The notes under the pieces are model-generated. The model made no database searches. It saw nothing but the letters and a program-made list of their open reading frames with translations, and was not told where the DNA came from. A stretch of DNA of 64,000 bases. Origin: Thermoplasmata archaeon (lineage in GTDB: Archaea; Thermoplasmatota; Thermoplasmata; Lutacidiplasmatales; UBA184). The position numbers were made by a program, and so were the translations under genes. The DNA is taken from the NCBI GenBank assembly GCA_022749815.1, contig JAKIWV010000001.1, positions 248,001 through 312,000 of the forward strand, given 5' to 3'. Of this stretch, positions 24,970 to 33,077 are shown piece by piece; the first letter of the stretch is position 1, and every line of letters begins with the position of its first letter.

Positions 24970-25287
24970 GTCTCGCTCCCGGCGGGACGAGCCGCCCTGA
25001 CCTTCTATGTCCCGCCCTTGGTGGCGTCGACGATTACCAGCGCGATGGGTCGATAGTTGGAAGCTTGAACTTGGCTCTCGAACTTAGCTCGAGCTCCCTG
25101 GGCCCCCCTTGATCGAGCGATCCCATGGTGCAGTCGGAAGCGCACGTTGCCGATCTTCGAGACACCGAATCGATTTACGTGGCGCAACGGGCACCCACCG
25201 ACGCAATCCTAGCTTTCCGCTTCCCCGTCGCCCCACAAACCCGAATGTCGAGGAAGGGTTGATGACAGCTCGGCGATAGTCCGTGCA
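24970..25287. other. 318-base region without a convincing gene
   Basis: No complete gene is seen. A minus-strand frame (25005-25187) contains a protein-like stretch (SNYRPIALVIVDATKGG) but has no partner domain, and could be a gene remnant. The region borders a pseudogene and may be decaying sequence. No strong hairpin or promoter was found. Confidence 0.4.
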
Positions 25288-25680
25288 AGGTTCCAGAAGG
25301 TCGACCGCGTGTGCCTCCCGGTTCCGGATCTGGACGAGGGGCCCCAATTCTACGGGGACAAGCTGGGTCACGAGCTCCTGTCGCGACGTGGGATGGTCGC
25401 GGCGGGACTTTGCAGAGCGAAATCCGATACCTAGCTCGATCTGTTCACGGAACCTCCGGGCGACATTGGCGGAGCCCCCGAGGTTGACCTGCTCGTGACT
25501 GCCACCGATCCGGCCGCAACGAGGTTCCAGGAGCTCGGCGGGCGGCCGATTGAGGGACCGTTCGACATTCCCGTCGGTCGATGCGCCGTCGTCGTCGACC
25601 TGTTCGGCAACGAACTCGTCCTCCTCGATCTGTCGAAGGGCCTGCTGAGGACGGACGCCGATCGAAACGTGATCGAGTGA
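25288..25680 (+). pseudogene. VOC/glyoxalase-like pseudogene, paralogue of the gene at 29364
   Basis: Reading from AGG at 25288 gives a frame matching the intact VOC gene at 29364 almost throughout (RFQKVDRVCLPVPDLDEGPQ against MFQKIDCVRLRVPDLDEGLR). The ATG has become AGG, and an in-frame TAG lies at 25432-25434 where the intact copy has GAG. The last 42 residues differ at only four positions. The two disabling changes with strong residual similarity indicate recent decay after duplication. A truncated C-terminal product from GTG at 25495 is possible but unlikely to fold as a VOC domain. Confidence 0.8.
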
Positions 25681-25776
25681 TCTCGATTCTTGCTCCCCCG
25701 CAGAGCCCACCCATGAGGACGGTTCTATCAACACCCGTTCAGTTTCGGCGCTCTTGCCCGGGCGGGTGGCCCTGAG

Positions 25777-26760
25777 TTACCGCGAATCGGGTCGAGCCAA
25801 CACCTTCTCGGTTTGAATCCCGGCGTATACTTTTCGGAAACCCAACCGCTCGTTCAGCGCCCACATCGGGACGTTCGAGGAGTCGTTGTGGGTACGGATC
25901 CAGCGGTATCCATGTCGCTTCCCGTAGTCGATGATCCGGAGCTTCAACGCTAGCGCCAGCCCCTGGCGTCGGTACTCCCGTTGCGTGCAGGTGAACATCT
26001 GCTCCAGCGTGTCCGGCGCGGCGGACTCTCGCTGCGCGTAACTGAAGGCGACGTACTGACCTCTATCCTTCGCGATGAACCACGCCTCGGGAAGTGCGTT
26101 GGGCCCTCCGAAGTTGAAGGTCCGGTAGTTGGCAAATGACGGAGGGACGTACGGCTCCAATCGGGGCTCGTCGACGGACGCCTCGGCGTCCAGTCGATAC
26201 AGCTGTTCCAACACCCGGGGATCGTGCACCCCCTCGCGAGCGAGCGTCGAGATCTCGATCCGACTCGTGTTTGGCTCTCGGCTCCGCGTCGGTAGGCGCT
26301 CCAGGTCGACCGACGCCAGGTCCAGGAGGGAGGTCCAATTCCGGCGTCGCTCCACAAACCCGCGTTTCACTAGGAAAGCGCGCCCGGCCCGTTCCTCCTC
26401 CCGGACGAACGCTCGAAGAAGTTGGGCGCCCTTCTCCTCTGCGCGGGCAAGAAGAGTTTCGTAGAGACGGGCACCGATTCCTTGCCGTTGCACTTCGGGG
26501 TGGACCGCGACGTCCAGCCAGAAATTCCCTCGGGCCGCTTCGGGCGCTTGACCAACGCCGCCTACGGCGACAGCCCGTGTGAGTTGTCGTGCGTCCACAT
26601 TGTAGAGCTCGTGATAGTTCGATGGCCCGAAGGCCTCCTCTTGATGGCGTAAAGTTTCGGCCGAGACCGGTTGATCTGGGCGAATCGCCTGCTCAATCGC
26701 CGCCCACGACCCGTAGTCGCCTTCGGTGAGCGGGCGCACCGAGAAGCGCGATTCATCCAT
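25777..26760 (-). CDS. Tandem GNAT acetyltransferase, copy 1 of duplicated pair
   Basis: 327 aa with two GNAT domains. Domain 1 has LDVAVHPEVQRQGIGARLYE; domain 2 has EYRRQGLALALKLRIIDYGK, then RTHNDSSNVPMWALNERLGF, the arrangement known from mycothiol-synthase-like double GNATs. It is clearly paralogous to the gene at 29857-30834 (both share PVSAETLRH, KRGFVERRRNWTS or near, EISTLAREGV and PNALPEAWFIAK). It is convergent with the VOC pseudogene, as the paralogue is with the intact VOC gene. A CTTTTATC TATA-like element lies about 33 bases upstream. Substrate unknown. Confidence 0.86.
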   Translation of the reverse strand: MDESRFSVRPLTEGDYGSWAAIEQAIRPDQPVSAETLRHQEEAFGPSNYHELYNVDARQLTRAVAVGGVGQAPEAARGNFWLDVAVHPEVQRQGIGARLYETLLARAEEKGAQLLRAFVREEERAGRAFLVKRGFVERRRNWTSLLDLASVDLERLPTRSREPNTSRIEISTLAREGVHDPRVLEQLYRLDAEASVDEPRLEPYVPPSFANYRTFNFGGPNALPEAWFIAKDRGQYVAFSYAQRESAAPDTLEQMFTCTQREYRRQGLALALKLRIIDYGKRHGYRWIRTHNDSSNVPMWALNERLGFRKVYAGIQTEKVLARPDSR

Positions 26761-26790
26761 TACGAGCCCCGCAATCGAGTCCGGAACATC

Positions 26791-26798
26791 GATAAAAG
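26791..26798. promoter_or_regulatory. TATA-like element between divergent GNAT and CopZ-like genes
   Basis: GATAAAAG; read on the minus strand it is CTTTTATC, about 33 bases before the GNAT ATG at 26760, a good promoter spacing. For the plus-strand gene at 26841 it lies 45 bases upstream, leaving a ~20-base leader. Confidence 0.45.
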
Positions 26799-26840
26799 CG
26801 GTCGGGCCCTCCCGAGTCTCTTCCCGAAAGTCCCATCTCT

Positions 26841-27659
26841 ATGGCTCTGATTCCGCTCGTGATGGCCACCGCAACCAGCGGGCGAGACCCAGCGGTGCGT
26901 ACCGTCGCGGGACTCGAGTTTCCCCGCGCTGAGCAACTGGAAGCGGGTGTTGAACCGGCGAAAGCCTGTCCCGTTTGCGGTCACCAGGGGAGGAGGGTGA
27001 TCGCCCTGACGGTCACTGCCCACCTACGTCCGGAGTATTGGAACGCGCTCGGCGACGGCTTCTGGTTCTGCTGGACTCGTGAGTGTCCCATTTTCTATTA
27101 CGACAACGCCCGTCGGGTCTACGTCTCCAAGGACCTTCTCGAAGTGAGGAGCCGGTTCGGTCTGAAAGAGAGCGAGGTGCCCCGGCCGATCTGCTACTGT
27201 CTCGGCGTCAACGCGGAGCGGATCTTCGACGAGGTCGAGAACAAGGGGTGCTGCGATTCTCTCGAGGACGTGGAACAGTATACTCGGGCCGGCACCGGGA
27301 AGTGGTGTGTCACTACAAACCCCTCTGGCGTCTGCTGCAGGGCCTACCTCAAGGAGTTGGTCGCGGAATCCCTGGCTCGTTCCTCGGTCGAGTCCCGGCC
27401 GCCGGTCGAGGAAGTGGCCGAAAGGCTGAGTGCCGACGAGGCTCCGCGGAGCCCCGTCGGGCTGAAGGTCGGAGGGATGGACTGCGAGGCGTGCGGTGTG
27501 GCCGTCACTGCGCTCATCGAGCATGCCGGGGGGCGCAACGTTCGAGTCTGGGTCCCGGATGGACGAGCCACCTTGGAGGCGGCAGCAGGGTTGAACCTCC
27601 CGCAGCTTCTGCGTGAGTTGACCGATGCGGGCTACTCCTCAGAGGTTACGTCCGACTAA
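26841..27659 (+). CDS. copZ: CopZ-like copper chaperone: Zn/[2Fe-2S] domain plus HMA domain
   Basis: 272 aa resembling Archaeoglobus CopZ. The N-terminal region has CPVC (43-46), C77 and C82 (CWTREC), CYC (118-120), CC (137-138), C156 and CC (165-166), which would hold a zinc and a [2Fe-2S] cluster. The C-terminal ~65 residues are a heavy-metal-associated domain with GGMDCEACGVAV (Cys 215/218), the GMxCxxC copper site. CopZ passes Cu(I) to CopA-type ATPases; none is in this window. It lies between the two copies of the duplicated VOC-GNAT pair. Confidence 0.85.
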   Translation: MALIPLVMATATSGRDPAVRTVAGLEFPRAEQLEAGVEPAKACPVCGHQGRRVIALTVTAHLRPEYWNALGDGFWFCWTRECPIFYYDNARRVYVSKDLLEVRSRFGLKESEVPRPICYCLGVNAERIFDEVENKGCCDSLEDVEQYTRAGTGKWCVTTNPSGVCCRAYLKELVAESLARSSVESRPPVEEVAERLSADEAPRSPVGLKVGGMDCEACGVAVTALIEHAGGRNVRVWVPDGRATLEAAAGLNLPQLLRELTDAGYSSEVTSD

Positions 27660-27772
27660 GATGCGGGATCAAATCCGGTCCTGGACAAACCCAACGAGGC
27701 GGAGCAACCTAGGCCCATGCTCAAAGAAGCGCATTTAGGCTCGGGGCACTCCCGCCGGACCACGGACAGAAG

Positions 27773-29338
27773 ATGTCGACCCTCCGACCTCCTCCACTCA
27801 CCGCTCCACGCGCGGCCCAGCGCGCCTTTCTAGACGAGATAGAACGTCGGGTCGAACCTCTCCTCCGAGGCCGGATGCTGGCCGACTGGCGGCTATACAC
27901 GGGACGTTCCACGGTGGGACCCCTGCAGTGGCAGTTGCGCCGACATCGGTTGCTTTCCGCGGAGGGCTTGGTCCAGTGGGCGGAGGAATGTCGCCGCAAC
28001 GAACCCGACCAGTCCTCCGCCCGGAGACTCGAACTCCTGCAGCGCTTGGCTACCGACGCCATCCTCGAAGAGCACCCTTCCGTCAGCCGGCCGAGAGCGG
28101 TCCTCCAGAGGAGGATCGCCCGGTTCCGACCGACTTGGAAAGGGAAGAGGGTCGACCGGTCGGTGGTCCGGAAGCAGCTTCGAACCAGCCCCGACCGGGA
28201 CCAACGTCGCGCCGCATGGTACTCTACCGAACCGCTGTATCGGAGCGTGGAGGAGCCGCTACGGAGATTGGTCCGAACCCGGAATGCCCGGGCCCGGGAA
28301 CTCGGATTCCGCTCCTATCCCGAGTATCGGCTGGGGTTCGAGGGATTCAACCTGTCGCGGCTGAAAGACCTCCTCGACGAGGTCACTCGACCCGTGCGCG
28401 CCGCGGCCGTCGAGAAACGCGCTGCCTTCGAGGACGAGACCGGATTGCGCGGCTGGTGCCCATGGGACGCGGGGTACGCCGACGAGCTCGCCGTACGATT
28501 GCCCGAGAGGGCTTTCGGGACCGCCTCTCTGCTGCGATCCGTTCTGGCTGGGGTGCGTCAGTGGGGATTCTCGGAGCGGCGGCTGCGATTCAACATCGAT
28601 CACCACGACGGAGCCTTCGGCGGTATCGCGATACCGGTGGACCCACCGCGGGACGTCCGCGTGGTGGTGGGCTCCGGAACGGGGTGGACCAACTACATGA
28701 TTCTCTTCCACGAGGTTGGTCATGCCGTACAGGACCGTTCAACCGCAGTCCATCCCCCGCTGCTGCGGTGGTACAGCTACCTCCCCGGCTTTCCCGGATT
28801 CCTCGAAGGGATCGGAACCCTGTTCGAAGAGATTCCCAAATCCCCCGAGTGGCTGGTCACCCGGCCCGGGATTGACCGCCGGCTAGCCGCTCGATTCGCG
28901 AGCATGAAACAACTGACCCAGCTCGCCGAGATGAGCTGGCTTCTCGCCTGGATCCGCGCCGAGCTCGAGCTCTATCGCAACCCCGAAGGCGATATCGGGG
29001 AGGTTCGGGGCCGGTGGCTCCGACGCTTGGGCGGGTACGACGCATTCGATCCGCCCTCGTTCGCGGACTTCTTCTATGTGGAAGCTCCCGTGTATTCTCA
29101 GAACTACCTGTTCGCCATGCTGTTCGCCCGGCAGCTACTTTCGACGCTGCGGAAGGAACTGGGGGGCCCCCTCTGGCCGAACCGTCGATTCGGCCCCTGG
29201 CTCACGAGAAACTGGTTCCGGTCCAGCGGGGAGTTCGACTGGGTCCCCCGATTGGAGGCTCAGACGGGTCGGCCGTTCGGCGCGGAGGCTTTCAATCGCT
29301 CGGCCCGGGCCACCCTGGTCGAGGCCCGGAAGGGCTGA
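27773..29338 (+). CDS. M3-like (oligoendopeptidase-type) zinc metallopeptidase
   Basis: 521 aa. The zinc motif is H313-EVGH in MILFHEVGHAVQDRS, followed ~25 residues later by FLEGIGTLFEEI, which supplies the third-ligand glutamate region of M3/M2 peptidases. The helical N-terminal ~270 residues, with RELGFRSYPEYRLGFEGFN, and the C-terminal DFFYVEAPVYSQNYLFAML fit the M3 fold. There is no signal peptide, so it is probably cytoplasmic and processes oligopeptides. The VOC gene starts 25 bases downstream and may be co-transcribed. Confidence 0.8.
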   Translation: MSTLRPPPLTAPRAAQRAFLDEIERRVEPLLRGRMLADWRLYTGRSTVGPLQWQLRRHRLLSAEGLVQWAEECRRNEPDQSSARRLELLQRLATDAILEEHPSVSRPRAVLQRRIARFRPTWKGKRVDRSVVRKQLRTSPDRDQRRAAWYSTEPLYRSVEEPLRRLVRTRNARARELGFRSYPEYRLGFEGFNLSRLKDLLDEVTRPVRAAAVEKRAAFEDETGLRGWCPWDAGYADELAVRLPERAFGTASLLRSVLAGVRQWGFSERRLRFNIDHHDGAFGGIAIPVDPPRDVRVVVGSGTGWTNYMILFHEVGHAVQDRSTAVHPPLLRWYSYLPGFPGFLEGIGTLFEEIPKSPEWLVTRPGIDRRLAARFASMKQLTQLAEMSWLLAWIRAELELYRNPEGDIGEVRGRWLRRLGGYDAFDPPSFADFFYVEAPVYSQNYLFAMLFARQLLSTLRKELGGPLWPNRRFGPWLTRNWFRSSGEFDWVPRLEAQTGRPFGAEAFNRSARATLVEARKG

Positions 29339-29363
29339 TGATAGGTCGACCATACTAGGTGCC

Positions 29364-29756
29364 ATGTTCCAAAAGATCGATTGCGTGCGGCTCCGAGTTC
29401 CGGATCTGGACGAAGGCCTGCGGTTCTACTGCGATCGGCTGGGCCACCAGCTCGCTTGGCGGCGGGGCACCTCGGAGGCGGGACTTGTCATGCCGCAGTC
29501 CGACACCGAGCTGGTTCTGTTCGCGGAGCCCCCGGGTTCTACCGATGCAGCCCCCGAGGTTGACCTTCTAGTGACCGCGACCGATCAGGCCGCGACGAAT
29601 TTCAAGGAACTCGGGGGGCGAGTGATCGAAGGACCGTTCGACATTCCCGTGGGCCGATGCGCCGTCGTCCTCGACCCCTTTGGCAACAAACTCGTCCTCC
29701 TCGATCTGTCGAAAGGGCTGTTGAAGACCGACGCCGACCGAAACGTGATCGAGTGA
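29364..29756 (+). CDS. VOC (glyoxalase/bleomycin-resistance) superfamily protein, intact copy
   Basis: 130 aa, one VOC unit. It begins MFQKIDCVRLRVPDLDEGLR, then FYCDRLGHQLAWR, the first beta-alpha-beta module, and ends with IEGPFDIPVGRCAVVLDPFG followed by NKLVLLDLSKG, the classic second module. Metal ligands of glyoxalase I are not clearly conserved, so the reaction is unknown. The GNAT gene at 29857 is convergent, 100 bases away. A decayed paralogue lies at 25288-25680. Confidence 0.85.
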   Translation: MFQKIDCVRLRVPDLDEGLRFYCDRLGHQLAWRRGTSEAGLVMPQSDTELVLFAEPPGSTDAAPEVDLLVTATDQAATNFKELGGRVIEGPFDIPVGRCAVVLDPFGNKLVLLDLSKGLLKTDADRNVIE

Positions 29757-29856
29757 CCGAGGCACTCTCATCGCCGAGGAACGGGTCGAGTGCGACGGGA
29801 CGATCGACCTCAGCTCCAGCCCCCAGGATCACCGTTCTCGGCGCATCCCGTCGACA

Positions 29857-30834
29857 CTAGTCCTCGCGAGAGAGCCCCTTCTCGGTTTGGATGATGGTGG
29901 AGACGCGGTGGAATCCCAATCGCTCGTTCAGCGCCCACATCGGGGCATTCAAGGAGTCGTTGTGCGTGCGAATCCACCGATAGCGGTTCCGTTTCCCGTA
30001 CTCGATGACGCGGAGCTTGAGCGCCAACGCAAGCCCCCGGCGTCGGTAGTCCCGTTGCGTGCAGGTGTACGCCTGCTCGAGCGTATCCGGCGCGGCGGCC
30101 TCTCGCTGGGCAAAGCTCATCGCGACGTAACGACCCCGGTGTTTCGCAATGAACCACGCCTCCGGAAGCGCATTCGGGCCTTCCATGTAGAAGCGTCGGA
30201 ATGCGGCGAGCGGGATGGGGACATAGGGATACATACGGGGCACATCGACCGACGTCTCGCAGTCCAGCCGATAGAGCTGTTCGGCGACTTCCGCGTCGGT
30301 GACTCCCTCGCGAGCCAGAGTCGAGATCTCGATCCCGGCCGCGGCCAGATCCGGGCTCAGGGACAAAAGACGATCCGTGGCGGCGGCCTCCAAGTCCAGG
30401 ACGGATGTCCAGTTCCGGCGTCGTTCCACAAACCCCCGTCGCAGCAGAAACGCCTGCCCGGCGAGTTCGTCCTCGAGCACAGCCGACCATAGACTCACCC
30501 CGTCGTGCTCCCTCGCTGAGGCCAGCAGGGTCTCGTACAATCCCCCACCTATACCCCGCCCTTGAAAGCCGGGTAGGACCAAGGCAAAGACCCAAAACTT
30601 CCCCCGCTCCGCCGCCGGGTCTTGCTCGAGGCCGCCGATGGCGACCACCTGACCGGTAGTTCGCACTTCCACGACGTATCTCTGGTGGAAGGGGCCGGGT
30701 CCGAACGCCTCCTCTTCGTGCCGAAGTGTTTCGGCTGACACCGGATAATCGGGACGAACTTGCTTCAGAATGGTGGCGAACGACTCGTAATCGTCGGGCA
30801 TGAAACGTCGTGCAGAAAAGAGCGAATCGTCCAT
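29857..30834 (-). CDS. Tandem GNAT acetyltransferase, copy 2 of duplicated pair
   Basis: 325 aa, two GNAT domains. Domain 1: VFALVLPGFQGRGIGGGLYE. Domain 2: DYRRRGLALALKLRVIEYGK then RTHNDSLNAPMWALNERLGF. Long stretches match the paralogue at 25777-26760. The ATG at 30834 has CTTAATATTG 27-36 bases upstream. It is convergent with the intact VOC gene; the pair VOC-><-GNAT is the duplicated unit. Confidence 0.86.
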   Translation of the reverse strand: MDDSLFSARRFMPDDYESFATILKQVRPDYPVSAETLRHEEEAFGPGPFHQRYVVEVRTTGQVVAIGGLEQDPAAERGKFWVFALVLPGFQGRGIGGGLYETLLASAREHDGVSLWSAVLEDELAGQAFLLRRGFVERRRNWTSVLDLEAAATDRLLSLSPDLAAAGIEISTLAREGVTDAEVAEQLYRLDCETSVDVPRMYPYVPIPLAAFRRFYMEGPNALPEAWFIAKHRGRYVAMSFAQREAAAPDTLEQAYTCTQRDYRRRGLALALKLRVIEYGKRNRYRWIRTHNDSLNAPMWALNERLGFHRVSTIIQTEKGLSRED

Positions 30835-30860
30835 CTTGGGCTCTTCATTCGGACCCTGGA

Positions 30861-30870
30861 CAATATTAAG
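30861..30870 (-). promoter_or_regulatory. TATA-like element for GNAT copy 2
   Basis: CTTAATATTG on the minus strand, centred about 31 bases before the ATG at 30834, fitting a leaderless or very short-leader transcript. Confidence 0.5.
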
Positions 30871-30998
30871 GAGGGGTCGGCACCCATCCGCCGATCCACT
30901 TCAACTGGTTCTAGATTGGACTTGGCCGTCGTGGTGGTTCGACCCCCGAATGCACCCCGCGGGTCTGGGCTATCATCGTCTACACCCTCCTACTCAGC

Positions 30999-31589
30999 AT
31001 GACGGGCTTCCTCTTGTCCCCCGGAATCACCCCGGCCCTTGTCGGCGCGTGCTCGGTGGAAATCCCCCTGGCTTTCGGCCTGGCGTACGTCTTCTTTCGA
31101 GGTCGGGGCCTCGAGGTTGCGATCGGTCTGAACACCGTAGGTCTCGCCGCGATCAAGATCTACACTGACTATGCTGACCTGTATGACCTGCTCCTTGCTG
31201 TGGTCATTCTCGCCGCTGGCCTCGTGTGGCTCGTGCTCAGCTTCTCGTGGCACCGTTCTCCTGCCCGGTTGATTCGCGGAGGATCCATGGCCCTCGCGAC
31301 CCTCGTGGTCCCCCTGGGGGCCATCAAGGTCATCTCAGACTTCTACGACCCGTTCGACATCTTCCTCGCCTGCCTGGGCATCCTCGCGGGCGCGTTCCTC
31401 CTACGGTGGTCGCTGTCGGGGCCGTCGTGGCTCCGCTACAGCCCTCGCCGGACCGGCTTGATCATTGGAGGGTCGGTCGTCGCGATGCTGGCACTCCTCC
31501 TCGCCGAATGGGCGCGAGTGTTGCCAACATGGATGCTGCTGGTGTTCGTGCTCCCGTTTCCGATCCTGACGGTCGTCTACTCGAGATGA
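30999..31589 (+). CDS. Polytopic membrane protein, unknown function
   Basis: 196 aa with about six hydrophobic segments: ALVGACSVEIPLAFGLAYVF, LLLAVVILAAGLVWLVLSF, MALATLVVPLGAIKVIS, IFLACLGILAGAFLLRW, LIIGGSVVAMLALLLAEW and MLLVFVLPFPILTVV. Two halves share the pattern 'KI/KV-x-S/T-D-[FY]-x-D-x-[FY]-D' (IKIYTDYADLYDLLLA, IKVISDFYDPFDIFLA), suggesting an internal duplication of a three-helix unit with conserved acidic residues. I do not recognise the family. Confidence 0.7.
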   Translation: MTGFLLSPGITPALVGACSVEIPLAFGLAYVFFRGRGLEVAIGLNTVGLAAIKIYTDYADLYDLLLAVVILAAGLVWLVLSFSWHRSPARLIRGGSMALATLVVPLGAIKVISDFYDPFDIFLACLGILAGAFLLRWSLSGPSWLRYSPRRTGLIIGGSVVAMLALLLAEWARVLPTWMLLVFVLPFPILTVVYSR

Positions 31590-31723
31590 TTCCCGTTCTC
31601 GTCGATGCCGGGCTCGACCCGGGGGCCGGATCTGCGAGAGGTATGTTGACCGCGGTCCCGGTCTGCCACAGTGGGCGCTCCTCACGCCCCGACATCGCCC
31701 GCGCCCTGCCGTCTCTGAGGTCG

Positions 31724-32011
31724 TTAGGTGGCTCGAGCCGCCTGGCGGAGTAGCGACCAGTTGATACCGGAGAAAATTGCTCCGACCAGGATCAGGGTCG
31801 ACCCAATCCCGCCCATGAGTGCATCCAGGAGGCTGGCCGACGCGTACTGTGCATACTATCCCGAGGAGTTGGCCCAGATGGAGAAAGCGACGAACGCGAT
31901 CGTCACCGCGATGCCGGCAAAGAGGAGGGCGAGGCTGACCTGGAAATCGCGACGGGTCCGGAGGACGCTGAGGCGGATTTCTCCCTCGATTGCCTGACTC
32001 GGCGCGCCCAT
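31724..32011 (-). pseudogene. Two-helix membrane protein gene interrupted by one in-frame TAG
   Basis: From ATG at 32011 the frame reads MGAPSQAIEGEIRLSVLRTR, a basic start, then a membrane helix (VSLALLFAGIAVTIAFVAF). It meets TAG at 31856-31858 and continues in the same frame through a second helix (GGIGSTLILVGAIFSGINW) to TAA at 31724-31726. Apart from the TAG the frame is intact over 96 codons. It could be a recent nonsense mutation, a sequencing error, or readthrough. TAG is an ordinary stop for many genes here, so a general amber recoding is unlikely. A perfect inverted repeat precedes the ATG. Confidence 0.5.
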
Positions 32012-32017
32012 CGACCG

Positions 32018-32040
32018 GTTCCCGGAACACAACCGGGAAC
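32018..32040 (-). promoter_or_regulatory. Perfect 8-bp inverted repeat just upstream of the interrupted membrane gene
   Basis: GTTCCCGG at 32018-32025 and CCGGGAAC at 32033-32040, exact complements separated by seven bases, starting seven bases before the ATG at 32011. It could be an operator or leader hairpin. Confidence 0.4.
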
Positions 32041-32153
32041 GAAAACCGTTTCGCTAACAGGGGTCCGTCATCGTGTCCCGCCGTTGGTGATCGGGGCGCA
32101 TTCAGATATCGCGCACCGCACGCGCGCGATTCCGCTCTTCGCTTGCGCGGGAG

Positions 32154-32939
32154 TCAAGGAACGAGCTTCCCGGCGGCCGCCCACGGAGGAGGTGGTAGGG
32201 CGAGGAGCTCGGAGATCGTCCGGGCATTCACCGCGGCGTCTCCGCGGAAATGGTTGTTGAAGAACCCGTAGACGACCTCGGTCCGCCCGCGCAGTTGGGC
32301 GACGCGAGGCGTCCAGGCCTGGAGTTCCTCGCGGGTGTAGGTGTAATCGTACCAGATCTCCTTCCCGTGGCCGTGCCATCGCACGTAGCTGAACGGAGCC
32401 GTTACCGTGAGGTCGATCGGGAGCAACGGTTCGTCGACCACTACGTAGGCGAGTCGGAACTCCTTGAGCAGTTCCTTGGATTCCGGCTGCAGCCAGGACC
32501 GTTCCCGGGGCTCCACGGCGATCGGAATCCCCGCAGGGAGGCTCTCGTAGAACCGCCGTACCGTGGCCGGCTCGAAGCGAATCGAGGGCGGAAGTTGCAC
32601 GAGAGCGGCGGCGAGTTTCCCGGCCTCTTGGATCGGTTTCAGAAACCGGGCGAACTCGGCAATTTCGGTTTCCGCTCCGACGAGGAGCTTGTCGTGCGTG
32701 ATCGTCTGAGGGAATTTGAGCGCGAGACGAAACTCCCGGGGCGTTCTTCGGACCCACGACTCGGCGACGGAGACCGGGGGGAGGCGGTAGAAAGTGGAGT
32801 TGACCTCGACGATGGGGAAGAATCCCGTGTAGAACCGAAGCCGGTCGCTGGCTCCCCGTTTGGGATAGAACCGGCCCACCCACTCGGGATAATCCCAACC
32901 GCTCGTGCCGATGTAAACCGCACCCACGGGCCTTCGCAC
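32154..32939 (-). CDS. DUF72 (YecE-like) TIM-barrel protein
   Basis: 261 aa. The N-terminus AVYIGTSGWDYPEWVGRFYP is diagnostic of DUF72, followed by FPIVEVNSTFYRLPP, FRLALKFPQTITHD and LVQLPPSIRFEPATV. Near the end VVYGFFNNHFRGDAAVNAR is the usual closing signature. The molecular function of the family is not established. GTG at 32939 is the first start; a GTG at the MGAVYIG position is an alternative. Probably a single-gene unit. Confidence 0.92.
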   Translation of the reverse strand: MRRPVGAVYIGTSGWDYPEWVGRFYPKRGASDRLRFYTGFFPIVEVNSTFYRLPPVSVAESWVRRTPREFRLALKFPQTITHDKLLVGAETEIAEFARFLKPIQEAGKLAAALVQLPPSIRFEPATVRRFYESLPAGIPIAVEPRERSWLQPESKELLKEFRLAYVVVDEPLLPIDLTVTAPFSYVRWHGHGKEIWYDYTYTREELQAWTPRVAQLRGRTEVVYGFFNNHFRGDAAVNARTISELLALPPPPWAAAGKLVP

Positions 32940-33077
32940 GCGGCTAGCCCGCGCTCATGGAAATAGGGGCGGGACAGGCTGTGAAACGGTCGTGCACTCG
33001 GGTCCCTTGCTCGGGTGCGGCAAAGGCCAAATAGCCCTCTCAGGGTGTATGACTCGGCGCGACCCAAGGTACTGACG

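Noticed and set aside
31728-31997. Plus-strand frame of about 89 codons opposite the interrupted membrane gene
   Set aside because: It is basic and featureless, whereas the minus strand encodes two clear membrane helices.
25288-32011. General pyrrolysine or amber recoding, suggested by two in-frame TAG codons
   Set aside because: TAG is the ordinary terminator of many intact genes in the window (carB, folP, atpB, atpD, atpI, polB2), and one of the two cases also has a lost start codon.
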